DNA from: Peronospora farinosa
Lineage: Eukaryota > Oomycota > Peronosporomycetes > Peronosporales > Peronosporaceae
Length of the DNA stretch: 64,000 nt
Reading direction: 5' to 3'
Assembly: GCA_947646735.1 (NCBI GenBank)
Contig: CANTFK010000333.1
Coordinates: forward strand, 124,001-188,000
Shown here: positions 47,390-58,997 of the stretch, one piece after another
Position numbering within the stretch: the first letter of the stretch is position 1
Layout of the letters: every line of letters begins with the position of its first letter
Notes under the pieces: generated by a model
Seen by the model: only the letters and a program-made list of their open reading frames with translations
Database searches by the model: none
Told to the model about the DNA's origin: nothing
Position numbers and translations under genes: made by a program

Positions 47390-49567
47390 TCTATATAATA
47401 AAAGAATACTGTCTGTCCGTTTGATCCTTTTCCGGCATTCGGATTGGCTACTTTTGCATTATTCGCTCATTTTGGATTGGCTGATTATGCATTTTTGGCT
47501 CATAACGCATTGGCAGAGTTTGCCTTTTTGTATTGATAATTATATGTTCAGACCTCCATAACAGAGTCTCCATATGGCGTGCTTCTATCTATAACACTAA
47601 TATACAAAACGATTGCACACATACGTGTTCATATTCATCATTACATATTGCAATATCAAACACTGCATTTTTTAGATATATTAGATGAGACACATGCTTT
47701 ACAATTAGTCCAAACATTGGTTCAGTGCTTTAATAATACAGTTTAAAGTTGGCAAAAGCAAGCTTAGTGATCATATTAGAGTGGATGCAGTTACAAAAAG
47801 CGAATCGACTCATATGTAATGCATCATACTTATTCATTTACCTGAGTCAACCGGATATTCTTCATTACGGAACGACGGGTTTACATTCACCTTCATACCC
47901 ATCAGTTTCACTTATATGACCGTTTATACGAAAATCGTAAGGCATACTTCGTTAACTGTGTTCGTAGGAACGACAGGTACATATTGACTTTCGAATCGAC
48001 AGGTACACATTGACCAGCGTCGACAGGTAGACCTTGCCTTTCATACTTATTGACTTCATATGTAGCAATTACCTGACTCAACCAGAATAATAAGTGGGTA
48101 CGACGATTATTTAACGAATGTTTGCTCACCATGCCCGTCGGAACGACGAGTGAGCATCCCTACTTTAAGATATATGGTGGGCCAGGGTTCTATCAGCGTA
48201 GATTCGCGCACCTACCTGTCGTAACAACGGGCACTATCATATAGCTGCACACAGGCAAAAAGGTGTATCAAAAATTGATTGACACACATAGATTAAATTA
48301 CATACGGTCCTATATACATAATTACATCTGTCTATTCGGTCGGCACGCTACTATCCGCCGGAACGACGAGTGCACATTGAACCTCATACCCATTACTTTA
48401 ACTTAACATCGTAAGGTAAAATGTTGGATTCGAAGGTCAAAAGGCAAACTTTAGTCACCATGTCCGTTAAAACGACGAGTACACATTGACCTTTATATCA
48501 CCATTTTAATGTAGTCAACCAAATTGGTAAAACGATGATGTAAAGGTCAATATATTACAGGCGTCGACTTGCGCACTATATCCGTCGGAATGACGGGTAT
48601 ACATCCGAGCAAATTGGGGCGTTTAACACGCCAATATATTCTACTTTGCACCATCAGAACGAAGGGTGGACACCATAAAAGAGGTGGGTCGATGAAACAT
48701 GATGCAATCGTCCATCAATTTACTAGCGTACAGGAATTATCTACAAACAAATGACTGTATATTAACGCGTTACAGAAATTCGCTAATGTGTATCCGGTGG
48801 AACGACGGGTTTACATTGGCCTAAATACACATTGACTTTAATACCTATTACTTTACCTGATTTAGCAGAGTGATTGACCAGTATACATCTACTGTAGGGG
48901 TATCGTCGGAACGACGGGTAAATACCCTAGCAATTCGTTACGATATACATACTACTTTGCACCGTCGGTACAACGGGTGAACACCCTAAATAATACAATA
49001 TGCTATTAGCGTAGAGTTCGCTGTCCTTTCCGTCGAAGCGACAGGCACACAATTTAGCAGCGTCGACTTCGCGCAGCGTTCCATCGAAACGACGTGATAT
49101 AAACTCAATAGAGAAATTATTTTTGTAGACTTCGCGTACTACATTCGCGGAAATAACGGGTAAACACCCTAGCAAATCGCTGCGTTTAAGATGCGTATAT
49201 ATGCAACTTCGTACCGTTAGAACGACGGGTGATGAAATGATAAATTGACGAAACGTCGAGTACACATTGATTTTCGTATCCATCTTTACCCTAAGTCAAT
49301 CGAATTATCTTACGTTAAATGATGGGTTTACAGGTCAAAAGGCAGACCATGTTCGTTGAAACGTCGGGTGAACACCTTAACTTTCGAAACGACAGGTACG
49401 CATTGACCTTCATACACATTACCTTTAGAACGAATCAATTACCTAAGTCAATATACGGTCAGCGTCAAATTTGTGCACCTATCGGTCGAAACGACGGGAA
49501 CACCCCTATATACGTATTATTAATAGCATTAAACCATGTCCGTCGGAACGACGGGTACACACCCTAG
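47390..49567 (+). mobile_element. Helitron-like unit H10
   Basis: 2178 bp. Left part like H9, right part like H1; ends in hairpin plus CTAG. H10 and H11 together repeat H1 and H2. Confidence 0.78.
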
Positions 49568-50530
49568 TCTATATAATAAAAGAAATACTGTCTGTCCGTT
49601 TGATCCTTTTCCGGCATTCGGATTGGCTACTTTTGCATTATTTGCTAATTTTGGATTGGCTGATTTTGCATTTTTGCCTCATTTTGCAATGGCTGACTAT
49701 GCATTTATGTATTGATAATTACATGTGCAGATCTCCATAACAGAGTCTCCATATGTCGTGCTTCTATCTATAACACTAATATACAAAACGATTGCACACA
49801 TACGTGTTCAATATTTGATATAAAACACAGACTATCTATAAAATTAGATGAGACACATGCTTTATCATCATTTTAATTCCTGGGCTCAGTGCTTGAATAA
49901 TACACTAGAAAGTTGGCAAAAGCAAGCGTTCTCATCAGGTTGTATTGGAGTTAGTTACAATAAGTGATGTGACCCATCTGTGTTGTATTAGCATTTTGTA
50001 TATATTGTTACATGAGGAGATTTCCGTAATAGAATTTAGTCCATCCCCGGGTGTCCTTATGTCGTGCTCTATCTATAAAATCAATCTACGAAACGATGGC
50101 ACACTTAAATGTTCATATGCATCATTACATATTGCAATATCAAACATAGCTTTTTTAGAAGAGTAGAAGAGACACATGCTTTCACTTCGTTTTCAAACAT
50201 GGGCTCCGTGCTCAAATAATACACTACTAAGTAACAAAAGCAAGCGTAGTGATCAGGTTGAACTGGATTTAGGTACAATAAGCAAATCGACTCAAGTGTA
50301 ATGCATCATACTTATTCATTTATCTGAGTCAATTGGATTTATCAGCTTACGTAAAGCAACCTGATATTCTAAGAAAAGTGATAGATATAAATACTGTCAG
50401 CGTAAAATTTGTGCACTTACCCGTCGGAACGACGGGTCAACTCCAACGTAAAGCAACCTGATATTCTTTAAAAAGTAATATATTTAATCACTGTCTGGAG
50501 AATTTGTGCACCTATCCGTCGGAACTACGG
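49568..50530 (+). mobile_element. Helitron-like unit H11, truncated
   Basis: Identical in layout to the first ~960 bp of H2. Breaks off inside a hairpin copy at GGAACTACGG; the array ends here. Confidence 0.75.
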
Positions 50531-50809
50531 GGTAGACTTTTGTGGAGAATGCCATAGGAAATAGACAGCAAAACACATATGGACAGGGGACAAGAAAAAT
50601 TCAATCACTATCTCGAAGGAATGACAACAACGAAATTTCTCGGTCTAAAACGAATACAAGGCCCCAAGGGCCCAGGGACTCGAAGGACCATGGGTCCCAA
50701 GGTCCAAGACCTGAGGGTGTAAAAACGTTACATGGAACCCATGAAGAATATAAATAGTACAAGTACCAAAAAGCCAGTTTTCTTTTAAATAATTGACACC
50801 TGGCACCAG
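50531..50809. other. Unassigned DNA between Helitron array and LTR fragments
   Basis: No gene. Short imperfect repeats of GGGCCCAGGGACTC/GGGTCCCAAGGTCC type lie near 50660-50715, and TATAAATAGTACAAG at about 50750 resembles the TATA-like site at 4739. Confidence 0.3.
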
Positions 50810-51180
50810 GTTCAAAGAATTAATGCACGAAGTGCACAAGAGAAACATGTCAATACCGGCTTTATCTCTACGACTCAAAATGAGCACAAACTTATATACG
50901 CATTAAGATATTATGAAGAGTCCTATGTCAAATAACCTACACTAGATTAATTACTTGTAAAGTAATTATAGTATATATAGTAATTATAGTATATCAATCT
51001 TTGTTATTTGGAAATGGAAACATCCAGTCATCTGTGTATGTTGTATCTAAAGCTACCTTATTAGTAATAAAATATATACCGATAGTATATTTATATTACT
51101 GATACCGTATAATTTTACTCATCTAATACCCTCTTTTAAAAGGATCGGTATTATGAGTACATTAAATGCAATATAGAAAC
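50810..51180 (-). repeat. A-type LTR fragment (minus)
   Basis: Reverse LTR text (GGTTCAAAGAATTAATGC, later GATTAATTACTTG), ending at GCAATATAGAAAC where the next LTR starts head to head. Confidence 0.7.
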
Positions 51181-51392
51181 TGTAACAGGGTTACATGACG
51201 TTATAACATAATACCGAAAGTACATTACGGTTGAAGTTCTATATTGCATATTATGAATTCTTAGTACCGATCCTTTAAGAGGGGTATTATAAATAAGTGA
51301 TAGTATAAGGTATCAGTAATACCTTATTCTATTGGTTATCGTTTCATAACTGATACAATAATACTAAAAACAACATACACAGGATACTGCCC
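51181..51392 (+). repeat. A-type LTR fragment (plus)
   Basis: Starts TGTAACAGGGTTACATGACG and follows the A-type LTR for about 210 bp before breaking off. Confidence 0.7.
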
Positions 51393-51465
51393 TGTGCCTA
51401 CTTATGTAATTATGTATTATATTTATAACTACTTATGTAATAGGTTACCCCATTACATCATTCCT
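51393..51465 (-). repeat. Start of C-family 3' LTR (minus)
   Basis: In minus orientation reads TGTAATGGGGTAACCTATTA directly after a purine tract at 51466-51480. Only about 73 bp survive. Confidence 0.6.
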
Positions 51466-51614
51466 CTCTTGAAATTGTGCTTATTACGACGTAAGCCCAT
51501 AACATAAAATTGTCTGTTCACCGAAAAATTCAGCGACGCAACTTCGAACCTGCTCAGTGACACAGAACTAAGCATCATGACCCTGGCCGCGCGCGCAAGG
51601 ATGTCGCGCATACG

Positions 51615-51940
51615 ATGCATCAATCAAGGAAGGGAAAACATCACAACAGAAAATCTCGGGCGATGAGCGCCGATTTGCACAATCGGACACCTGTACAGTC
51701 GAACGACGAGGTGCGTCTTCTTCGCGCTGAAGTCATAAAGTCGAATAACGCCCTTCAAGATTCTTCCTCATGGCAGAGAGTGCTCGCGATCGTGCGACTG
51801 CTGCAACTGAGACTGCTAAGTGGACTCGACGAGAGCAGCAGGGATTGGTTGAGCGCTTACGCCGACTCTAGACGACTGCGTTCGGAGGACCCCAGCAGAT
51901 CGAGTCTGCACGCGTTCGGGCTTATCTCGGTCCCAGTAAT
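51615..51940 (+). pseudogene. Antisense coiled-coil ORF remnant of C-family Gypsy
   Basis: Opposite to pol, directly downstream of the integrase C-terminus. First frame: NDEVRLLRAEVIKSNNALQ at about 51698-51753. After a one-base shift near 51770 it reads AESARDRATAATETAKWTRR and GLVERLRRL. Strongly helical, heptad-like. Same position as the intact antisense ORF of the A-family Gypsy. Confidence 0.42.
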
Positions 51941-51959
51941 CGTCAAGGGAAGTCAGATT

Positions 51960-54349
51960 TTAAATCGGCACAGAAAAGCGGGGAAGATTCGAAGGGAGAT
52001 CCGCTGGTAGGTAGGCCTTGAGGCGCCCGACATAGAACGTCGGGTGCAAGCGCATAGATGTAGTTATGTCTAGCGTGTGAGCGTCACCATGCACCTTAAC
52101 AACCCGAAATGGGCCAATATATCTTGGCGCTAACTTATTAGCGCCCACATTCGTCACTGAGGTGCCCGGTAATCCACTTCTTAAAAATAAGACTCTGTAA
52201 CCTTCCTGTAAATGTTAACATATTCTTTCGACCTCTTATGTCTGCATTTTCCTATTGCTTGTCGACTGCATCTTCTAAATGCATCACGCACAAAACGCGT
52301 GATTCCTTGTCGTAATAGCAGATATTCGGTTACTGCAGCGGAACTTACAGGCGACGTATTCTCTTTTGGGAAAAAAATTAGTAACGGGAGACGCGATGGA
52401 ATGCATCGCGTCAGGAGTCGATATGCCTTTGGCCACAAAATTACCAGTATTAGATGCATCGGCAGCAACCTTATCCTCATCGTAATCAATCATCAATAGT
52501 TTCGGCAGAATTCCAACGGTAGATACTCCCCCACCAAGCTTTGAGACTGGGTGCCTTGAAGCTGAGAGAGCAAGTAGCGCCGGAATGCGAGGTGCCTCGC
52601 GTTGTTCACGAAAAAAAGGGGTTAACCCGGTTGACGCATGGACAGCACTGTTGATTGCAAACTCTGCGGGTGGAAGAAACGAACTCCATGACGAGAACGA
52701 TGTTGCATAATTGCGCAAGACATCTTTGAGCACTCTGCTCACACGCTCCGTTTGCCATCCGTCTCGAGATGGGCATCCGTAGACATAAGCAATCGCGTGC
52801 CTAATAGCTGCAATAATTTGGCCCAGAAAGCCGAAGTGAAACGCGTGTCACAGTCCAAAACAATGGATTTTGGCAAGCCGTGATACCAGAAGATAAGATC
52901 AATAAAGATCTTCGCTGTCGTCTCTCCCGTAACGTGGGCGGAGACCGAAGCAAAATGCACCATTTTGCTAAATTGATCCACTAGAATCAATACGCCCGTG
53001 CGTTTCTGTTCATCCGGTGGAAGTCCAAAGATGAAATCGATGCTGACTGAACGACAGGCTTCCGTAGCAATCGGAAGCGGACGCAATGGGTCTTGTGAAG
53101 ACGGCGCGGACTTCACTAGCTGACAAATTTCACAGGAGCACACCCATTTCTGGATGTACTTATACATTTGCGGCCAAAAAAACACACGAGAAATAGACGC
53201 AAACGTCTTTCCGCAACCCGGGTGTTCGCAAGCTGGACTTTCGTTGTAATGGGCTACATTACACACATAGTTAACACAAATAAACAGTTACATATGTAGG
53301 CAGGTGCTGGGCCCGAATAGCGGGCACATCGTGGAAATTTATTATTGGTTTTTTACTGGGGCCTAAAGTCCCAATATGGACCAATGATAAATTAATTTGA
53401 ATAGGTGTGGTTCCCGAAAGGCAGAAACACTGTCGTATTTATTACGACTTTAAATCTTCGTAATTTGTACATCTTTTAACAAAAACAAAAATCGGAATAA
53501 AAAATACTTAAACACTAATACTTGGGCTTGAGTCTTCCTCAAGCGCAAGTGAAAGCTAGTGACGGTACGTTCTAGCCTTGTTACAGTCGTGAAACACATG
53601 AACCAATCGGGCTCGAAGGTCGTCATCAGCGGGGATGACGACACGCGGTGAATCAAAGACTACCATCGTGTACGTCAGCAACGGGCCGTCAAACGCGTGA
53701 CGCATGATGTTATTGCGTGTTGGTTTCTTCAACTAAGCGAGTAAATCATCATTAGGTCCCTGAGATATTTAGGGATTCCGGCATAGAAGAAATCATTCGC
53801 GTAGATACGCCCTACTATGCACGAATACATCGTCAAAGTAATGGGGCGCGTAGGCACGGTGCTGACGCATCACGTGAGCCACCACTCGGTTGTATGTTTC
53901 CGGAGCATTTTTCAACCCTTGTGGCATCACAAGACACTCCCACAGCATACCGCTTGGGTTGCTTACTGCTTTTTTGGCTACATCAGTATCCCTCATGAGA
54001 AATTGATAGTAGCCATCCTTCAGATCCAACGCGGAAAAGATAGTTGACTATACCATGGAGTTCATCAAAACATCTTTCCGCGGGATCGGCATTTGCACCG
54101 GAATGGTGGACGTGTTCAGCTTACTATAATCATGAACTACGCGCCACCCACCCGTGGCTTTACGCACACAAAAGGTCGGGCTGCAGTGAAGCGACTTGCT
54201 GTCACGTACATGTCCCGCCTTGGCTCGCATGTCGAAGAACTCATCGATGTAATCGACTTGCTATTCGGCTACGGCCATTGCCTGGTCACACACTACTTGG
54301 TGCCAGGCTCCAGGTCAATCTCGAGCCTGATGCTCCTATCGGCCGGTAG
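51960..54349 (-). pseudogene. C-family Gypsy pol remnant: RT and integrase, RNase H lost
   Basis: Read right to left. RT lies at 54349-53793 (FCVRKATGGWRVVHDYSKLN, then YFDDVFVHSR at about 53826). RNase H is absent; a deletion of roughly 1 kb lies near 53700-53790. The integrase linker (FDSPRVVIPADDDLRARL) is at about 53600-53650. The zinc domain is split by a solo LTR, with CEICQLVKSAP at about 53100-53135. The catalytic core is at 52739-53266 (SIDFIFGLPPDEQ, then LDCDTRFTSAFW, where the Arg-Asp context is altered). The C-terminal segment GPFRVVKVHG and HPTFYVGRLKAYL is at 51990-52110. Many frame breaks. Confidence 0.85.
53245..53585 (+). mobile_element. Solo LTR (B-type) inserted in integrase
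   Basis: 341 bp, TGTAATGGGCTACATTACAC to GCCTTGTTACA, flanked by TTCGT (53240-53244) and GTCGT (53586-53590), a 5-bp duplication with one change. Orientation called from the LTR start motif; related to 10929-11257. Confidence 0.8.
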
Positions 54350-55800
54350 GCGGCTCGGCACTTCTGCTGGAAACACATCACGGTGTTTCCACAGAACATC
54401 ATAGAGCGAGCTGTCCTTCAAGGCATCCCAGCTTTGAGCTGCAAACCATTGCTTCTTGTCGGTCTCCAAGATGCTCTCGTCCATTGTGGACGACGAGCAA
54501 CCCTCCAACACGTTCTCTTCTGGAACTGGATCTCGTGGATCTTTCCTTCCTTTAGTTCGGACAGGAACAGATCCCACGCCATCTCCGAGAGATTTACTAT
54601 CTCCTCGGCAGATGTCAAGAAAACTCGAAACACCTCAACTGAAGATGTCTCCGGAATCTTATCTTCGACGACCTAGAACAACTCGTTCGTAGGTCTGTCC
54701 TCTTGGACCGAGGCTGATCCAAGGGTCACTCGTTTCGACGTACCTTTGATCGTCTTTATAAGTCTGTTGCTCGTTCTTTGAGTCACCACGACCTTTGACG
54801 TGGAAGAAGGTGTCGTTGCTGTATTAGCAAACGCACTCCTTCCAACCGCACCAGGCTCATGGCTCTGTGCTGGTTCTTGTGGCGCTTGACTTCCTGTCAG
54901 CCCACCATCAACTGCCACAGGCTTTCGGCTCTGTGGCAGGACTATTGGACGCATCACTACTTGTCATCGCCCCACTCACTACACCAGTCTTTTCGAACTG
55001 GGTAAGAATATGTGTCACCTGGCTTTCTGCCAGGGTACTTCCAACTACACCACTCTTTTCGAGCTGGGTAGTTCCTGGTGCCGATTGACATACCGTCGTC
55101 GCACCCTCGACTGAGTTGGACACAGCATCAGCCACATAAGCCTCTCGCAAGAGCACATCCTTTCCGGTGTCTTGCGTAGAGCTAGCGACTGTGCGTGTAC
55201 GCCAGTCAATCCATGGTTGGTGTTTAGCCAACCAAGGCATGCCTAGGATGAGGTCATACGGACTCTCCATACCTAGCACTATGAACTTCTCTTTACAAGA
55301 GAAGTCACTAAAGCTGAAGGAGAGTTCATCTTGAACTCCCTCCAATTTAACGAGCGCGCCGTTCGCTGAACGAACGATCGCCTCTTCTCTCTTGCCATCC
55401 TGTTAAAGTGACTCATAACTCTCCGGACTCTTTTTCAGAGCCGCGAGTTTCACAAAGTTTTGTGATGCACCCGAATCAACGAGAAGGGTCATCACTTGGT
55501 CATAGTCTCTGACTCGAGCGCTATAGACCAAAAATGTTGAGGTCCGACCTTTCGGAACCTCAAAGACTATGCTACCCATTTGTTCGATCACTCTGAACTT
55601 AGGGGTAGCTTCAGAGTCCACGACAGTATGGCATCCCGCCCCTACTGCGCTCCCACATTTCCCGATCCATCTTGGGCAGGTGCTGAACTTGTGCGTCGTG
55701 CACGCTGGTTTTTGCACCTCCCTTTGGGTAGGGAGCCTTCTTGCTGGTTGCCTTAGTACCAGCAGCAAGTTTGGCATAGCAGCGAGCCATCATATGGCCT
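54350..55800 (-). pseudogene. C-family Gypsy protease and protease-RT linker
   Basis: The protease active site LLVDSGASQNFV lies at about 55450-55490 and its second half (LILGMPWLAKHQPWIDW) at 55190-55250, in different frames. The linker follows (54670-55100) and contains a two-copy repeat, TQLEKSGVVGS and TQFEKTGVVSG. RT start traces (RLPADRSIRLEIDLEPGTK) are at 54293-54350. Confidence 0.82.
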
Positions 55801-56655
55801 CGATTGCCGCACTTGTAGCAGACCACGTCTGCATTGCCTAACTCCATTAGAGTGGCATCCGACCTCTCGTCGGCGACGGCTTATAACAAGCTGTCGCCGA
55901 GGCACTGTTGCAGAATTGCTCCTCAACCATGTCAGTTTCAATTGCCTCCTCCATCGTCTTTGGCACCTTTCTAAAAAGGTCCTGACGCGATGGGACGTGC
56001 CTAAGTCCGCTCATGAACGTGGCCACCTTGATACGTTCCGGTATCGGACCCACATTAATGGACGCAGACATCGAACGAATCTCCTGCACATACTCTTGCA
56101 GATATCGTTTCGACTGTCGCGCTCTAAAGAAGCGCGCTTGAAGTAATACTTCATTGTTAGGCGACTGGTACATGGCACGAACCTTTGACATAAAGATCTT
56201 CCATTATAGAGCCGCATCAGCCTTTGCCATCAGCGCAGAGTAGGCTCACTCTGACGCTTTGCCACGCAAGTTGGATATGGCATACGACACCATACTGGTG
56301 TCATCTTCGATAAACTGTGCCATAACGCATTGCTCAACTGATAATAGCTAGTGGACAATCGTATGTGGGGCAGTCCCATCAAACTTCGGAGGGTCCATCC
56401 GAATGGGCTTTGGCTGATTAGACCGGGCCGAGAGCGTCTCAACAGTTCTGTTGAGCGCCTCATTCCGTACCTGCTCAATTTTAACTGAGTCTTATTGATG
56501 GACTCAGCCGTAGCTTAGCTGTTTGCCTCGGACGGATTTCTGCGCTGTCCGAGGACAAACGCCTCAAATTACTCCAACTGAGCAACATGTTGCTCAAGAG
56601 GAAAATGCAAGAGATTAGCCAGGGATTGTTCACCAAGTCCCTGCACCAAGTGCTT
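55611..56655 (-). pseudogene. gag: C-family Gypsy gag remnant
   Basis: Several frames. Capsid text lies at 55847-56478 (QSKRYLQEYVQEIRSMSASI, then FMSGLRHVPSRQDLFRKVP). One CCHC knuckle, CYKCGNRGHMMARC, is at about 55783-55826. Frameshifts near 55850 and 56220 break it. Confidence 0.82.
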
Positions 56656-56764
56656 TGCCACCTCCCTTGATGTTAGGAGAGGTGAGGAAAATCACCCCAA
56701 TCCACGTTGAAGAACATCCGTTTCCACACGCACGCTCAGAGAGACGGTTCGTGGGAAGGACTAC

Positions 56765-56776
56765 TAGTGCTACCAA
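56765..56776 (-). other. Primer-binding site, C-family Gypsy
   Basis: TGGTAGCACTAG on the minus strand, two bases from the LTR end; same core as the A and D families. Confidence 0.7.
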
Positions 56777-56778
56777 GT

Positions 56779-57260
56779 GTAGGCGGGCACTTCGTAAAGA
56801 AGCTGCCACGTACTACGCGGGCGCCCCTTCAAGCAGCGCGAGGAAGCGGTTATACCGCCTTACCTCCGCGTGCGGTGGTGGTGTTGGCCTCGGCGCTAAG
56901 AAGCGCTAAACCAACCGTTGCCTCTCGCTTAAGCGAGAGCGCAATGAACTTTTGAACAACAAGTCACCGACGTCACGCAGAACTTTTCAGCTTCTCGTGC
57001 GTGGTGCTTTTGTTATAGTAAATCCAAGACAGAGTTATATTTAATGAATTATGATAAAATATAAAACATTACTACTGATTGGCTAATTATGTAAAGATCG
57101 GATAAGCGACTCTTTAGAAGCGTATCCTGACGCGTGAGCTTAAATGTAGATTTAAGGCTTGCGAATGACGTCCTTCTGGGACGTCGTGATGCCTAGCTTC
57201 AACTAGCGTCATCCCTTACCATGTGAATCCATCAATGGATATCACGTGCATGAGGGTGCA
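56779..57260 (-). repeat. 5' LTR of C-family Gypsy, outer end unresolved
   Basis: The inner end (minus ...GCCTACA) abuts the primer-binding site. No matching TGTAAC-type outer end is seen before the D-family LTR begins at 57261, so it is probably truncated by that insertion. Confidence 0.6.
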
Positions 57261-57718
57261 TGTAACGGGGTGAGTTTGTTACATAAAATTGACACTTATA
57301 TAAAGTGTCAATAAAATTATTATTATAACTAATAATATTTTGACAATATTACCTTTTCTTATAATATTGTTCCTAGATCTCCTTGAAGTTGGAGATGCCC
57401 TCTCATTGGTTGATATGGGCCATCATATCAATTAACGCGCTGACCAATGACCGATGGACGCGCGCAATGAGTGGAGGGCAAGTTGTCAACATACATAGTT
57501 GTAGTTTAATATAGTTAACATAGGTTATAACAGATTAGTTTTATTAGATAGTTAACTATATTAAATACAGTTTTCTTTTCCTCTACTTCTAAGCGTTTGT
57601 TTAGAAGTAAAGCTTCCTCTGCTCACGTGTACGTGAGGTTTTGAGGCACCTACTTTCACTGTAATCAGTGAAAGTAGACTATACTGTAATCAGTATAGTC
57701 GGAGGGTGCCCCATTACA
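57261..57718 (+). repeat. 5' LTR of D-family Gypsy
   Basis: 458 bp, TGTAACGGGGTGAG to GGTGCCCCATTACA. Carries perfect stem-loops (TTGACACTT with AAGTGTCAA; CTACTTTCACTG with CAGTGAAAGTAG; ACTATACT with AGTATAGT). Confidence 0.92.
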
Positions 57719-57720
57719 CC

Positions 57721-57732
57721 TGGTAGCACTTG
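57721..57732 (+). other. Primer-binding site, D-family Gypsy
   Basis: TGGTAGCACTTG, two bases after the LTR end. Confidence 0.75.
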
Positions 57733-57765
57733 TTGGTCCGTTCAGCGACCACCGCACCACCCGCT

Positions 57766-58966
57766 ATGGAATCAGCGGGTGATGAACGTCATCACGCAAC
57801 GCGTGATGATTTCCGCCATTTGAGTGACCTCGAATGGAATGCGGTTCAGCGTATGGCTGAAACCATCGGCAACCCTGCCGTTGGTGCCATGTTGCTCTCT
57901 CTTAGCGGAGGCGACCAACATGCAACCATCGCCAAGTTCATACAACATGAACTTGACGAAGTTGTAAAGAAACTCACCTTTCTACAGGAGCTAGGTTCTC
58001 AATAGTAGAACTGTTGAGAGAACAAGGCGCTCAACAAGCTGACTTGTTGATGCAGCAGGGTGCTCAACAGTCTGAACTGTTGAGACAACAGCAGGCTAGT
58101 GCTGTTGCTGCCGGGTCCGCGTATACACGTCGACCCGAGTCCTTGAAGATTGATGTCTCCAAGTACAAGGCAGTCGAAAGCGACTCCTTGTTAAGATGGT
58201 TCGTCAAGCTCGATGATGCCATTGAGGCTCGTCGCATCGATGACGATGCAATGAAGGTCAAGTTCGCCATGTCGAACTTGGGAGGACGTGCCAAAGCTTG
58301 GGCCTTAGGGCCTAAACTGCACGACCCATACGTTTTCCCAACGCATGATGTCTTCAAGGCGCGGCTCAAACACACGTTTGAACCGCCTCGCGCCGAATTC
58401 AGGGCTCGGGCTAAGCTCCTGGATTTGAACTGGGTAAGCGTGATATACACGCTTACGCCCAACACGTACGATACCTCGTTAGCTGTATCGTACTGAACCC
58501 AATAGATGAACACACGCAGGTTACTGTGTTCATCAAGGGTCTGACAAATGGTCCTGTCAAGACCCACCTGTTTCGCTTGGAACTAGAATTGCTGGACCAA
58601 GCGATCTCTGCAGCGGAACAGGAGGACTTTAGCCTGCAACAGGCTCACGTCCACTCGGGATCCTATCGTCCACCGAGACGACAGGAGGGCGGAGGTCCAG
58701 AACCAATGGACCTCTCCTATGTAGAGAGCGAGCGACCTCGCTCTCCAAGGTACAAGCGATTGCAAAAGTGCAATCGCTGTCAGAAGTTGGGCCACTACGC
58801 TTATGAGTGTAGTGCCCACACCCAGTGTCTCGTAACACTGGGAGTGACGATCGACCGTCTGCCAAGAAGGACCAGAGACGTGGATCCCACGTTGCTGCAA
58901 AATCGCAACAACGTGGTGGACCATCAAAAAACGGTCGGGGTCAGTAGGGGCGGAGCGCCCTACTGA
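57766..58966 (+). pseudogene. gag: gag, D-family Gypsy (frameshifted)
   Basis: Starts MESAGDERHHATRDDF at 57766. Three frames: 57766-58005, 58014-58496 and 58526-58966. A Gln-rich coiled stretch (QQADLLMQQGAQQSELLRQQ) precedes the capsid (SLLRWFVKLDDAIE, then MSNLGGRAKAWALG, FKARLKHTFEPPRAEFRARA). The nucleocapsid has one CCHC knuckle, CNRCQKLGHYAYEC, at about 58770-58811, preceded by PEPMDLSYVE. Stops near 58005 and 58494 suggest a defective copy. Confidence 0.85.
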
Positions 58967-58997
58967 TCCAGCAACGTCAAGAGAGTTCGCGGGACTT

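Noticed and set aside
40864..49567. Regularly spaced palindromic motifs suggesting a CRISPR array
   Set aside because: Spacing is irregular, the intervening sequence is itself repeated, and the genome is eukaryotic. Helitron terminator copies explain the motif.
16828..50530. Centromere satellite
   Set aside because: A 20-kb repeat array with a Copia insertion could suggest a centromere, but the unit ends are Helitron ends and nothing in the sequence shows centromeric chromatin.
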